Shown in pieces: positions 39,173-49,690 of a DNA stretch of 64,000 nt (position 1 is the stretch's first letter; every line of letters starts with the position of its first letter). The DNA is from Gambelia wislizenii (lineage: Eukaryota; Chordata; Lepidosauria; Squamata; Crotaphytidae): NCBI GenBank assembly GCA_030847615.1, contig JAUMIR010000003.1, positions 57,521,001 through 57,585,000 on the forward strand, read 5' to 3'. The notes under the pieces are model-generated. The model did not search any database and was not told the DNA's origin. It saw nothing but the letters and a program-made list of their open reading frames with translations. The translations under genes and the position numbers were made by a program.

Positions 39173-42100
39173 TGGGCTGACAGAAAGTGAGGGAAGTATC
39201 AAAGAGGATGCAGAGAGGGGGGGTTATATTAGAAAGACAGATAACTGAGAAGAGAGTTGCTGAAAAAGAGCACAGGTCAAGGATGGCATAAAATACCTTT
39301 TGCCAGAGCCCCTGACAGTGTGCCAATGACATTCCATAGAAAAATGGTTCCTATTCTTGATGAATAGTTAAAAAAATCTTACTACATCACAACAGTTATG
39401 GAACTCTTGGGCGGGGGAAAGAGAAAATAATAGCAGGTAGCAATCTAGAAATAGTACAATCCAGTGACATCTGGAATGGCATCCCAGGGTCTATGGGATA
39501 GATTCTATTTCATCCTTCAGCGGTCAGAAAGAGAAAGAGAGCTCCAACTTTTGACCAGGGACTCCCACTTCCTGCCCTTACATAAATTCTCCAGATGTAC
39601 TTCTGCAACATTGGTGTTCAGACATCAGATGAAAAAAGTGAAAGATTTGGGGTACAGCAGAGAGGATCGGATGAGGCCTTGGCTAATCTCAGCCCCAGAA
39701 CATCTCCCTCTGTGGGCACTGTCACAAATACTTTGTGTCTCATTGACTGCAATGAGCAATTCCTAAAAAACCATGAAAGGCAGAAGAATGGCAACCTTTC
39801 CTCACTTCTCCCCTTCCAACAGGAGACTGCAAGGTGTTAGATATGCTGGAGTCTCTGACTTCACAGAACATTTCTGATTTTAAGGAGAATTTCAGAAAGA
39901 GACAAAAATAGTGTCCCCATCTCTCTATCTCCTTTACTGCCACCCTCCCACCCCCATCCTGGCACATGAACAAACATTTTCAGACCTACCTTATAGCACG
40001 TGCTCCCCTCCCCTCGGCAGCCCAGGAGTAAATTCAGATCTCACGGAGCTGCATTCACTTCTTTATTTGAAATCCCAAGCCATTCTCATGAGAGGACGAG
40101 TGCGCAGGAAATTCAAAGTTAAAAAGAAAAATACACACACAAAAGTAAAACCAAGCACCTAAACACACTTTTAAAATACCAAGTAACCCAGGGAAGGTAC
40201 AAAAAAGTGTGTCATTTACCTGCATCTCCCGATCACACCTGGAAGTGTTTGGCATGGACCTTCCAGTGACGCTGGCATCGCACCAGCATAATGGGGCACC
40301 TTTTCACTCACCCACCATTCCATAATAGAAATGGAATGGGCAATCTATTCACAGCTTAGCCCATGAATAGAAAGAACCATTGGTGGAATGGGAGCAGCAC
40401 AGACAACACAGGGATGATCTTGTCTAAAAATCAAGCCCTTTAGAGATCTCCTGGCATCAGTATCACACCATATTTAGTGTGTCTGATAATCTCCTAAATT
40501 TGTGTCTACAGCACATATGTACTGATCTTTCCAAATTCTGCATATGGAATTTGCCTCTGTTCTGGTGAAGATGTAATAATTGTGTTTTATGTTTTGCTTT
40601 GTTTTTGTGTTTGTAAGGAAAGAGGCAGGTGCCCAACCCAATTGTATAGGTTCTTCCAGCAGTGATATAATAGTTATTATTTACATAACTAACTGAGTCA
40701 AAATGCATCATATTTTAAAAACATGCTTTTGGGGGTAAGAGGTGGAACAAATGAGTACACAATATTTAGTAACATCTGGTTATTAAACACAAAAGGCAAT
40801 CACACCTACACCCACACACCAAACCCTCAGAATTGCAGATGGAGTTTTCAACAAATTTAGTGGAAAACTATGTATGTGTCTTATTGAGAAGCCCTATCAT
40901 AGCCTAGAGAGAAATTTTAAAAATGAATAAACCTTTGCTACATGATGAAATCTTGAAAAACCCTCAGGATATATAACCATTGGATGTTAACAAGATGTTG
41001 GCAACTACCTATGTAGGAACTAAACTGAAAGCTGTAGTTGTTGCTATAAAGTGGTATAAGTTTATAGGGTTAAATGAAAGAATGATGTGTGGAGTTTGTC
41101 CAAGTTCCTAAGATACTACACCTCTGAGCAAAGTTGCAGTTCAGAACAGAGAAGTAAAGTCATGTTGCACTCTATTGCTTTGTAACTGAAATAATGGGGT
41201 TCCATACCACTTCCATTATATTTAGCATGTAATTGTGCATTCACTTGCCACTGCTTTTTATGGTTTTATTTGTTCCCATGCTTGGTGAAATATCTCCTTA
41301 TAGGCAGCATGTCACTGAAAGAAGCCAACAGGGCTCTGACTGATGATCATCTGCTGTCTGCTAGCTCCTACATGAGCCTGTTACTGGGCATTTGGTCCTG
41401 TTGACCAACAGTATTTCCTCCTCTATCCTTCATTTTTAGACATGAAGGAGGGTGAGGAATGGATAGGGAAGGACACATATGTCCTTTCACTTTCTGTAAT
41501 GTTTTCCAAGTACCACTTTATTCCTATTTCCACATCAGTTCTTTTAAGTGAAAAAGCAGCCAAATGATTAGCTGACTTTTAAAATCCTCTTGGATGTTAA
41601 GATGCACTTTTATTGCTCATGTAAACATTTTAAGCATTTTTCTAACACTGTTTTGTGTAAGCAATTTTTCTCAATATACTTTTGTATGTTATTTGATCTC
41701 ATGGTTTGAATTTTAAACACTTTTTTCAAAGCAAAAAAGATGTATTTTAAAAATTGGAGAAGAGGAAAAAAAAGTGAAATGATGATTATATTGTGACCCA
41801 TGCATTAATTTGGGTATTGCAAATTATGTCAGGTTGCATTAAATTGTAGAACAAATAAATTTCTTCTCCACCTCAAGTATCAACTGGGGCACATCCTGTA
41901 TTGTCAGCCGGTACACTTAATTCCTAAATCCATATGGATAAACTGTCCAGTAACAGATGATTGTTTAAAAATCTGAAATATCTGTTCTGCACCTAATCTG
42001 TATTTGGAGATCAACATCCATGCTCTGTATACTTTTTCAAAACCCCATAGCTGGTCCAAATTTGTGTTTCTAGGTTCCAGGACTCATCAAGGAAGCCTCT

Positions 42101-42638
42101 GCCTTCTAGTGATGTCCTTTTGAAAAAGAGCAGCTTTTGCCTATAAGAAGTGTCTGCCTTTACCATTCTGAGAAAGGCTGTCCCTCTTACTGCATAAAGA
42201 GAGGTGAGCATTCAGATTCCTAGCAGCTTATTCAGCCTTGGGGGCACTTCCCCAAAGTACAAGCAATGCAGACCTAGAGCAGACATGAAAATGTATATTG
42301 TTTAAGGATATAAATCTTCACTTATTTTATTGCAGGAATGTGAGCAGCTCTTGTCTGGCTGCCCCCCCCATCCTGCCCCATCCTCTCATGGGCACTGAAT
42401 TGCCAAAGGAAGGGATGCCTAGTGAGAAGATAAGTTAGTTGAGCCTGTGAAAGGAAGACAAGACCCCACTTTCCTCCTCCTCCTCTGCCTCCTCCTCCTG
42501 TCCTGGCAACAAAACAACTCCAGCTTGCTTTCTGACCTTGTAACCATAGCATCATCACTTCCAGCTCCCCAATGCATAAACCACACCCTTCCCCCCAGCT
42601 CTCCCTCCCTCTGCCAGTTTAAAACACTCAGTAAGATT
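37260..42638. other. Intergenic; no host exon seen
   Basis: About 5.4 kb without a supported gene. It holds a poly-A run (37349-37363), GT/GA microsatellite (39133-39173) and a local 60-bp similarity between 37390-37400 and 37600-37620 (GATGAC, CCAAAACACAGC, CTTCT, CTCTC; a diverged tandem duplication of about 200 bp). GATCTTGTCTAAAAATCAAGCCCT at 40418 resembles an inverted end of the TIR family at 27239. Confidence 0.45.
39133..39173 (+). repeat. (GT)n(GA)n compound microsatellite
   Basis: GT units with one A interruption followed by about eight GA units. Confidence 0.95.
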
Positions 42639-42914
42639 GTGTTGTTGGCAGGGCAGAGGGAGAGAGAACTGGGGAGAGGCAAGTGTGGGTGAGGAGCATG
42701 TTTTGTGTGCCTGGGGGTGGGTGTTTCTAAGGTTGCAACTTTTAGCTTTGGTTTGAAAAAGGAGTGACCTTACTGTTCTAAACAGGCAGTGATATTTTGG
42801 TGCAAGGTAAGAAAGTGAGCTGGAGCTGTGTTGTTGGCAGGGTAGAGGGAGGGAGAGCTGGGGGAGAGGCAAATGTGGATGAAGGGAATGGTTTGTGTGC
42901 CCAGGGGTGGGTGC
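42639..42914 (+). repeat. Direct duplication with a period of about 189 bp
   Basis: Copies at 42639-42724 and 42828-42914 share GTGTTGTTGGCAGGG, AGAGGGAG, GGGAGAGGCAA, TTGTGTGCC and GGGGTGGGTG. They are diverged in the spacer. G-rich, non-coding. Confidence 0.75.
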
Positions 42915-43061
42915 TGCTACCACTGTGGGAAGTATCAGCAGTCCTGTTAGCAGGAGAGGAGTGTAAAATACTGTAGTGTAGTATGCATGTTGGGGGTGGG
43001 GCTTAACGTATTCACGTTTTTCACTTTCACAGTGGTGCTCCACCCCTAACCTCCATGAATT

Positions 43062-43078
43062 TGAAGGGACAACCGTAC
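43062..43078. mobile_element. MITE end fragment
   Basis: TGAAGGGACAACCGTAC resembles the right end of the Tigger/MER2-like MITE at 7150, with CCTCCATGAATTT before it. Confidence 0.45.
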
Positions 43079-43249
43079 TTTCTTTCTTTGCTTATTTTCT
43101 GCCCCAAAAGCAAAAGGCAAAACCATTTTTCCTGAAGATCTGAAGTAGGAAGAATATCACAGCTGTTATCCTTTTTCTTAGCAGGGTATCTTGAGTGTTA
43201 TGACATTCTTTTTTTCCTTAAAGAATGTGAAAAATTAGATGTATTCATA

Positions 43250-43905
43250 ACACCATAGAGCTGGAAGATAATGCATCTAGTCCAACCCCCTACATAACAA
43301 AGTGATTCTGAGATATGGACATCCAATCTCTGGTTAAAGACTAAAGAGAATGCATTGCACCCTGAGGCAATCTATTCCATGGATGAACAACGCTTACCAT
43401 CAGGAAGGTCTTCCTAATATTTCGTTGGAATTGCTTTTCTTGTAATTTGAATTCATTTACCGTATTCATGTCTTACTCTCTAGAAGAACAGAAAACAAGC
43501 TTGACACATCTTCTAAATGACATCTCTTCAAATATTTAAATACCTTTCTATTTAGGCAGGACTTTGGCTCTTAACTCAGAAATGTCAGAAATGTCTTTCA
43601 ATGTGGTGTACTGGCCTTTTATCTTATGTCCTGATGCATCAGCTGTAATTAATTATGTGTTAAATGTGTTTTAAACTGTTTTAACACTGTGCTTTCATTT
43701 ACTTTTTTTTAAAAAAAATCTTCTGTATAGTAACATTTTAGTTGCACTTTGTTTTAATTTGTTGTAAGCTGTCTTGTGTCATACCTTGGGAGAAAGGCAA
43801 GATATAAATTATATAAAGAGATACATAAATAATAAAGATGGCTATCATAGCACCTCTCATATAACTTCTCAATCTTTTCTCCCATTATTCTTTACATCCT
43901 TATTA
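43250..43905 (-). mobile_element. Old CR1 fragment split by an L2-like insertion
   Basis: The left part (ACACCATAGAGCTGGAAGAT through AATATTTAAATACC) and right part (GATGGCTATCATAGCACCTC) are consecutive CR1 minus-strand 3' sequence. The intervening 43557-43837 is a different tail. The CR1 is strongly diverged and so older than the copies at 45.5 and 58 kb. Confidence 0.7.
43557..43837 (+). mobile_element. L2-like LINE 3' tail nested in CR1
   Basis: Ends TTGTAAGCTGTCTTGTGTCA, TTGGGAGAAAGGCAAGATAT, AAATAATAAA, the typical L2/L3-like vertebrate LINE terminus. CR1 sequence resumes directly afterwards. Confidence 0.65.
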
Positions 43906-43994
43906 TGTAGTGAACCATCATAGGACTTCAATGCCATAATTTTTGACAATAGTACCTAGAGTCTAGGGTGGAGTGGTGGGGGTAACTGTGGCAC

Positions 43995-44096
43995 TCTAGA
44001 TTTTTTTAATGCAATTTCCCACCATCTTTTCTCACTGGCTATGCTGGTTAGGGCTAATGGGAATTGTAAGCCAAAAATATCTGGAGGGCCACACAC
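43995..44096. mobile_element. Palindromic MITE, decayed
   Basis: Ends near GCACTCTAGATTTTTTTAAT and AAATATCTGGAGGGCCACAC, with centre TTCCCACCATCTTTTCTCAC / GTTAGGGCTAATGGGAATTG. It matches the common reptile short palindrome with CATCTGGAGGGCCAC ends. Confidence 0.6.
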
Positions 44097-45530
44097 TCCT
44101 GACATAGGTGCAGTAGCAGACACAGGTAAAAATCCTGTCTTGATCCCTAAAATATTGAACAATAGGCCAACCATAAACTTGCTGGCCATTCCCATGTATC
44201 AGTATTCTAGATCTGCATATGTGTCAGAGGAAACAGCATTGTTTAGCTCACTAGCTTGAGATGACTCATAATAATTTTTAAGTACAGATCTGTAGTCAGT
44301 TCTTTTCTTCAAGATATTCATTTTTCCCCTCATCCACCTTAACACCATCAGGAATTCATTAATGTGCCTTTATGTTTGTAAACACTATTAATTATATGCA
44401 GAGGTTCACATCTTGTAAAAATATTTTAATTAGTTTTACCTTGCAGGCTGGAACATCTGCTACTCATTCACTAGAAGGGGAGAGATTTCATTTATTTACA
44501 CAGATCACGTCTTCATAACTACTCCTATCCATCTCATACTATCCAAAATAATCCACAGTATTCAGCTAAGAGTCTGGGAATCAGGATATTACCACCATTA
44601 ACACTTACCCTGTACTGCTGCAGCAGCAAGTAAACAACTATCATTCTGAAACATACACAATTAATACCTTTTAGTTGCAGAGAAACAATGATATGTTCTA
44701 GATATTCTAATCTCATTCTATCCATCAGCTTTGAATGGTTTAATTCCCAATTATGTAAAGCAAAACATTAAGTTAATCAGTAAATATCTGTACAGTCATC
44801 TTTACAATATCAGGTGGATGCCATACCATTGACCATCTTGACGTTGACGAGCTAGCATACCTGGAATGATGTGGAACCCATTAATGCTGTTGGTAGTCCA
44901 GAAAATCAGATGTCACCCAAGGACATATAGTTAGTAGTGGACAGGGTTCAACAACCCCAGTGCCTACCTGCTCTGCCCCAAAGGAGCTCTGGGGTGAAGG
45001 GGAAAATCTCCAGAAGAGAGAGCTGCCTTGAAAAGAAAAGGCTTGCTTCTTTTCATGGTTTTTGATATTCCTTACTGCTGCTGGCTGCTTTGGAGTGGCT
45101 GCTCTAGACTTTTCAGAGGGTCTGCCTAGCCACAATTTCAGACCTTCTTTGCCACTTTTAGTGGTTTTCAAACCAGAATTGGCCCAAGGTTCAGCAGAAA
45201 TTAGTGACTGGTCAGTGCAGGGAAATACTCAGCCACCTCAGTATTCATTGCCTCCTAGACTGCTGGATATTGTACTACAGGGTAGCTGCTTTGTAGCTTT
45301 TATTATTGTATTTTTAACTTTTCTAGTTCTGTTCCCACCTTCTTCATCCTATCCTGAAAGTTTGGACACATAGTATAATTACTTTTCTTGGCCTGAGATA
45401 CACCATGGATTACAACATAGCTGCTTGATTATTTTCTCTTTCAATTCTTATTTCACTTCTCTTTCTCTCTCTTGTCCTCTTTCTCCTTCACCCCCTTAGC
45501 AACTTTTAGCTAAATGTCATAGTCTCTTCT
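44097..45530. other. Non-coding; nothing recognised
   Basis: Intergenic without supported exon or named repeat. A pyrimidine-rich CTTCTCTTTCTCTCTC stretch at 45461 resembles the flank at 48037. Confidence 0.4.
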
Positions 45531-48036
45531 CATAGAATCATAGAATCGTAGAGTTGGAAGAGACCACGAGGGCCATCCACTCTAACCCCCTGCCATGCAG
45601 GAAATCATGATCAAAGCATTCCTGACAGATGGCCATCCAGCCTCTGTTTAAAGACCTCCAAGGAAGGAGACCCCACCACAGTCCGAGGGAGTGCATTCCA
45701 CTGCCGAACAGCTCTTACTGTCAAAAAGTTCCTCCTAATGATGAGGTGGAATCTCTGTTCCTGGAGCTTGCATCCATTGCTCCGTGTTCCAATCTCTGGA
45801 GCAGCAGAAAACAAGCTTGCTCCATCCTCAACGTGACACCCCTTCAAATACTTAAACAGGGCTATCATATTGCCTCTTAACCATCTTTTTTCCAGGCTAA
45901 ACATACCCAGCTCCCTAAGTCTCTCCTCATAAGGCATCATTTCCGGACCTTTCACCATTTTAGTCGCTCTCCTCTGGACATGCTCCAATTTGTCAATATC
46001 CTTTTTGAATTGTGGTGCCCAGAACTGGACACAGTATTCTAGGTACGGTCTGACCAAGGCAGAATAGAGTGGCACTATTACTTCCCTTGATCTAGACACT
46101 ATACTTCTATTGATACAGCTCAAATAGGCATTGGCCTTTTTAGCTGCCGCATCACACTGTTGACTCATGTTCAACTTGTGGTCTACTAGGACTCCTAGAT
46201 CCCTTTCGCATGTAGTCTCACTCAGCCAGGTCTCCCCCATCCTATATCTATGCATTTCATTTTTTCGCCCTAAGTGCAGTACCTTACATTTCTCCGTATT
46301 GAATTTCATTTTGTTAGCTTTGGCCCAGCTCTCCAGTTTATCCAGGTCATCTTAAATTTTGATCCTGTTCTCCAGGGTATTAGCTACTCCTCCTAATTTG
46401 GTGTCATCTGCAAATTTGGTAAGTAAGCCCCTAATTCCCTCACCCAAGTCGTTGATAAAGATGTTGAATAGCACTGGGCCCAGGACAGAACCCTGTGGCA
46501 CCCCACTGGTCACATCTTTCCAAGAGGAAGAGGAGCCATTGCTGAGCACCCTTTGGGTTCGGCCGGTCAACCAATTACAAATCCATTGAACTGTTAATTT
46601 GTCTAGCCCACATTTTACAAGCTTATTTGCAAGAATGTCATGGAGAACCTTGTCAAAGGCCTTACTGAAATCAAGGTATGCGATATCCACAGCATTCCCT
46701 TCATCTACCAAGCTGGTGATTTTATATATATATATATAAATAAAAATAAAGAGAGAGGGGGGGAGAGAGATCAGATTAGTCTGGCATGACTTGTTACTCT
46801 GAAACCCATGTTGACTTTTTGTGATTATGGCATTGCCTTCTAAATGTTCACAGACTCTCAGTTTAATGATCTGCTCTAGAATCTTCCCTGGTATTAATGT
46901 CAGACTAATTGGACGATAATTGTTGGGATCCTCTTTTTTCCCCTTTTTGAAGATGGGGACAACGTTTGCCCTCCTCCAGTCTGCTGGGACTTCTCCTGTT
47001 CTCCAGGAGTTTTCAAAGATTATTGCCAATGGCTCTGAGATCACATTTGCCAGCTCTTTTAATACTCTTGGATGTAGTTCATCTGGTCCTGGAGATTTAC
47101 ATTCATTTAGATTAAGAAGGTATTCCTGTACTACCTCTTTGCTTATTCTGTGCTGGATTTCCCCTGTTGTGTCTTCTGTACCTTTATCCTCAGGTTGATC
47201 ACCCTTTTCCTTTTCTGAAAACACTGAGGCAAAGAAGGTGTTGAGTAATTCTGCCTTTTCTCTGTCCCCTGTTAGCATTTTGCCATCTTCTCCGCGTAGT
47301 GGCCCTACCATTTCCTTCTTCCTCCTTTTGCTGCGTACATACCCAAAAAAACCCTTTTTATTGTTCTTAACCTCTCTAGCAAGCCTGAGCTCATTCTGTG
47401 CTTTAGCTTTTCTGACTTTACTCCTACACGTGTTTGCTATCTGTTTGAATTCTTCTTTGGTGATTCCCCCCTTTTTCTATTTCCTATACATGTTCCATTT
47501 AAAACCTAGCTCCGTTGAAAGTTCTTTAGTCATCCATCCTGGTTTCTTGACACCTCCCATTTTTCTTCCTCAATGGTACTGTTTGAAATTGTGCCTTCAG
47601 TATCTCCCTTTTGAGAAAGTCCCATCCATCTTGAGGTCTCTTCTCTTTTAGTATTCCTGACCATGGGATCACCCCCAGTATTTCCCTGAGTTTATTGAAA
47701 TCAGCTCTCCTAAAGTTAAGAATGCGTGTCTGACTATGCCTGGCTTCTCCTTTCCATTGTATAACAGACTCCAGGAGAACATAATCACTCTCACCTAAGG
47801 ATCCCACCACTTGCACCCCATTAACCAGGTCATCCCTGTTGGTTAGGATCAGATCTAAAATAGCTGACCCCCTTGTTGCCTCTTCCACCTTTTGGACCAT
47901 GAAATTGTCTTCCAGGCAAGTAAGGAATTTGCTAGACCTTGAAGTTTTGGTTGAGTTAGATTTCCAGCAAATATCAGGATAGTTGAAGTCACCCATCACT
48001 ACTACATCTCTCCTTTCTGCGTGTGTGTTCATCTGT
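45531..48036 (-). mobile_element. CR1 LINE, about 2.5 kb, 5'-truncated in the endonuclease
   Basis: The 3' octamers are at 45531. On the minus strand the copy reads the endonuclease part GDFNYPDICW, RT ([46 protein letters not shown]) and the C-terminal domain ending LDGHLSGML. Two long frames (48032-47526 and 47311-46352) plus 46309-45611 cover ORF2 with few breaks, so it is relatively young. A low-complexity insertion lies at 46722-46770 in the RT. Truncation is at about 48036, against a CT-rich flank. Confidence 0.92.
46352..47311 (-). pseudogene. CR1 ORF2 reverse transcriptase segment
   Basis: 319 codons including [28 protein letters not shown] and FADDTKLGG, so the RT core is visually complete. 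An insertion rich in F, I, Y ([10 protein letters not shown]) replaces the usual FFDKV between QTNLIS and TSLVDEGN. The frame ends at the RIKI segment by a stop, and the remainder continues at 46309. Confidence 0.9.
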
Positions 48037-48087
48037 TCTCTCTTTCTCTCTCATCCTCTTTCTCTTTCTCACCCATTACACCACTTG

Positions 48088-48540
48088 CTTGTTGTTAACT
48101 GCCATCAAATCGACATTGATATACGGTGAGCCCATGAATGAGACCCCCCCCAAGTCACCCTATCATCCACAGCCCTGCTCAGGTCTTGCAGACTCAGGGA
48201 TGTGGCTTCCTTGATTGAGTCTATCCATCTGGAATGCAGTCTTCCTCTTCCTAATGTCTTCTACCTTACCAAGCATTATTGTCTTTGCTAGTGAGTCGTG
48301 TCGTCACATGATATGGCCCAAAGTATGACAGTCTCAGTTGAGACTTCTCAGGAGAATTCAGGCTTGATTTGCTCTAGGACCCGTTCATTTGTCTTTTTAG
48401 CAGTCCAGTGTATCTGTAGGACTTTTCTCCAGCACCACATTTCAAATGAGTTGATTTTCTTCCTATCAGCTTTCTTTACTGTCCAGCTTTCACAATCATA
48501 CATAGAAATGGGGAATAGCATAGCATGGGAAACCTTAATT
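48088..48540 (-). mobile_element. BovB LINE 3' portion
   Basis: The minus strand encodes MYDCESWTVKKADRKKINSF, EMWCWRKVLQIHWT and ATKTNE-like sequence, the BovB ORF C-terminus. Its end at 48088 carries the inverted GTTGTTAACTGCCATCAAAT tail. It is cut at 48540 by the Helitron-like sequence beginning 48541. Confidence 0.8.
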
Positions 48541-49020
48541 TCAGTATATATATTGCTCTTAGGTAAGTTGCCATTTCCAGCATGGTGTGTTGACTAGCCG
48601 CTTAGGAAACTGACCAACCAATCAAAGCTCAGTTGGGCAGATAATCAGGACACTGGGGGCAGGACCATGTGGAAGTTTCAGTCCTTTCTAAACATGGCGG
48701 CAGCAGAGGGGATGTGAGTAGCATGGGGGGATGTGGTGAATGTGTGTAGATGTGTGTGCCTGAGTGTGGGGGGCTGAGCCTGGTGGGGGCGGGAGCCTGG
48801 AGATGGGGGGTGAGCCTGGCAATGGGGGGCAAGAGCCTGGCAATGGGGGGTGAAGGGGGTGAGCATGGCAATGGAGGGGCAAGCCTGGTGATGGAGAGGG
48901 TGAGCCTGGTGACAAGGGGGGCAAGAGCCTGGCAATGGGGGGCAAGCCTGGTGATGGGGAGGGTGAGCCTGGCAATAGGGGGCAATGGAGGGGTGAGCCT
49001 GGTGATGGGGGGCACTGCTG
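48541..49020 (+). mobile_element. Helitron-like 5' part with internal minisatellite, copy 3
   Basis: TCAGTATATATATTGCTCTT then TAAGTTGCCATTTCCAGCAT and GTTGACTAGCCGCTTAGGAAA align with the 5' part of the Helitron at 17505. The matching 3' CTAG end was not found, so the right limit is the end of the minisatellite, arbitrarily. Confidence 0.5.
48772..49018 (+). repeat. G-rich minisatellite
   Basis: Irregular units based on GAGCCTGGYRATGGGGGGCAA, about ten copies of roughly 20-28 bp. Strongly G-biased on the plus strand with many G-runs. Apparent Gly-rich or Pro-rich frames are artefacts. Confidence 0.9.
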
Positions 49021-49145
49021 GCGTGCATGACACTACAGGAGTGACGATTTATTTTTTTGCCAAATGCATTGTACATTAGTAAGCGACACTGCTGTTGTTT
49101 TTTCTTTGGAAACAGTTTTTAACCGTTTCACAGCATGTCACCCCA

Positions 49146-49690
49146 GCACAATCCTAAATATACACTGGACTGGCTATGTGATGAATGTTGCTATCCTTGA
49201 GCAAGCAGGGATCACCAGCATTGAGGCCATGATATTGAGAACACTGCTGCACTGGGCAGGGCATGTTTCTACGATGGAGGACAATTGCCTCCCCAAAATA
49301 GTATTCTATGGTGAACTCGCCACGGGTCAGCGTAAGAGGGGCACTCCAAAAAAGCGATACAAGGACTCCCTGAAACAACATCTCAGGCTCAGCCCAATTG
49401 ATCACCAACAATGGTCTGCCCTGGCCTCACATCGGGAGGCATGGAGGCACACTATCCACAATGCTGCAGCCTTATTTGAGAACTCACGCTGAACAAGTCT
49501 TGTAGAGAAACAACAACACAGAAAAAATCACAACCTGGAAACATCACCCAAGGAAACCTTCTACTGTGCTTTCTGCAACCGGACTTGTCTATCTTGGATT
49601 GGCCTTTTTAGTCATCAGCATGCTTGCAGAAAGCGCAGGATGAGTCCCTCCTGAATCTTCGTTTGCAAAGAGAAGCCAGAGAGAGAGACC
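49146..49690 (+). mobile_element. Non-LTR retrotransposon 3' portion, copy at 49 kb
   Basis: It matches the 29779-30624 element from GCACAATCCTAAATATACAC onward: GITSIEAMILRT, LHWAGHVSTMEDNCLPK, RKRGTPKKRYKDSL. A premature stop (CGCTGA in the ENSR region, 49489) precedes the zinc finger. It ends GAGAAGCCAGAGAGAGA. No clear target duplication seen. Confidence 0.85.

Noticed and set aside
42555..43043. 162-codon minus-strand frame
   Set aside because: Covers the diverged direct duplication; repeated peptide pieces mirror the DNA repeat and there is no homology.
45461..48072. CT-rich flanks as the target duplication of the CR1 at 45.5-48.0 kb
   Set aside because: Both flanks are CT-rich but separated from the CR1 end by about 40 bp of other sequence; simple-sequence similarity is not convincing.
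48629..49079. Pro/His-rich and Gly-rich frames
   Set aside because: Encoded by the G-rich minisatellite in both directions.
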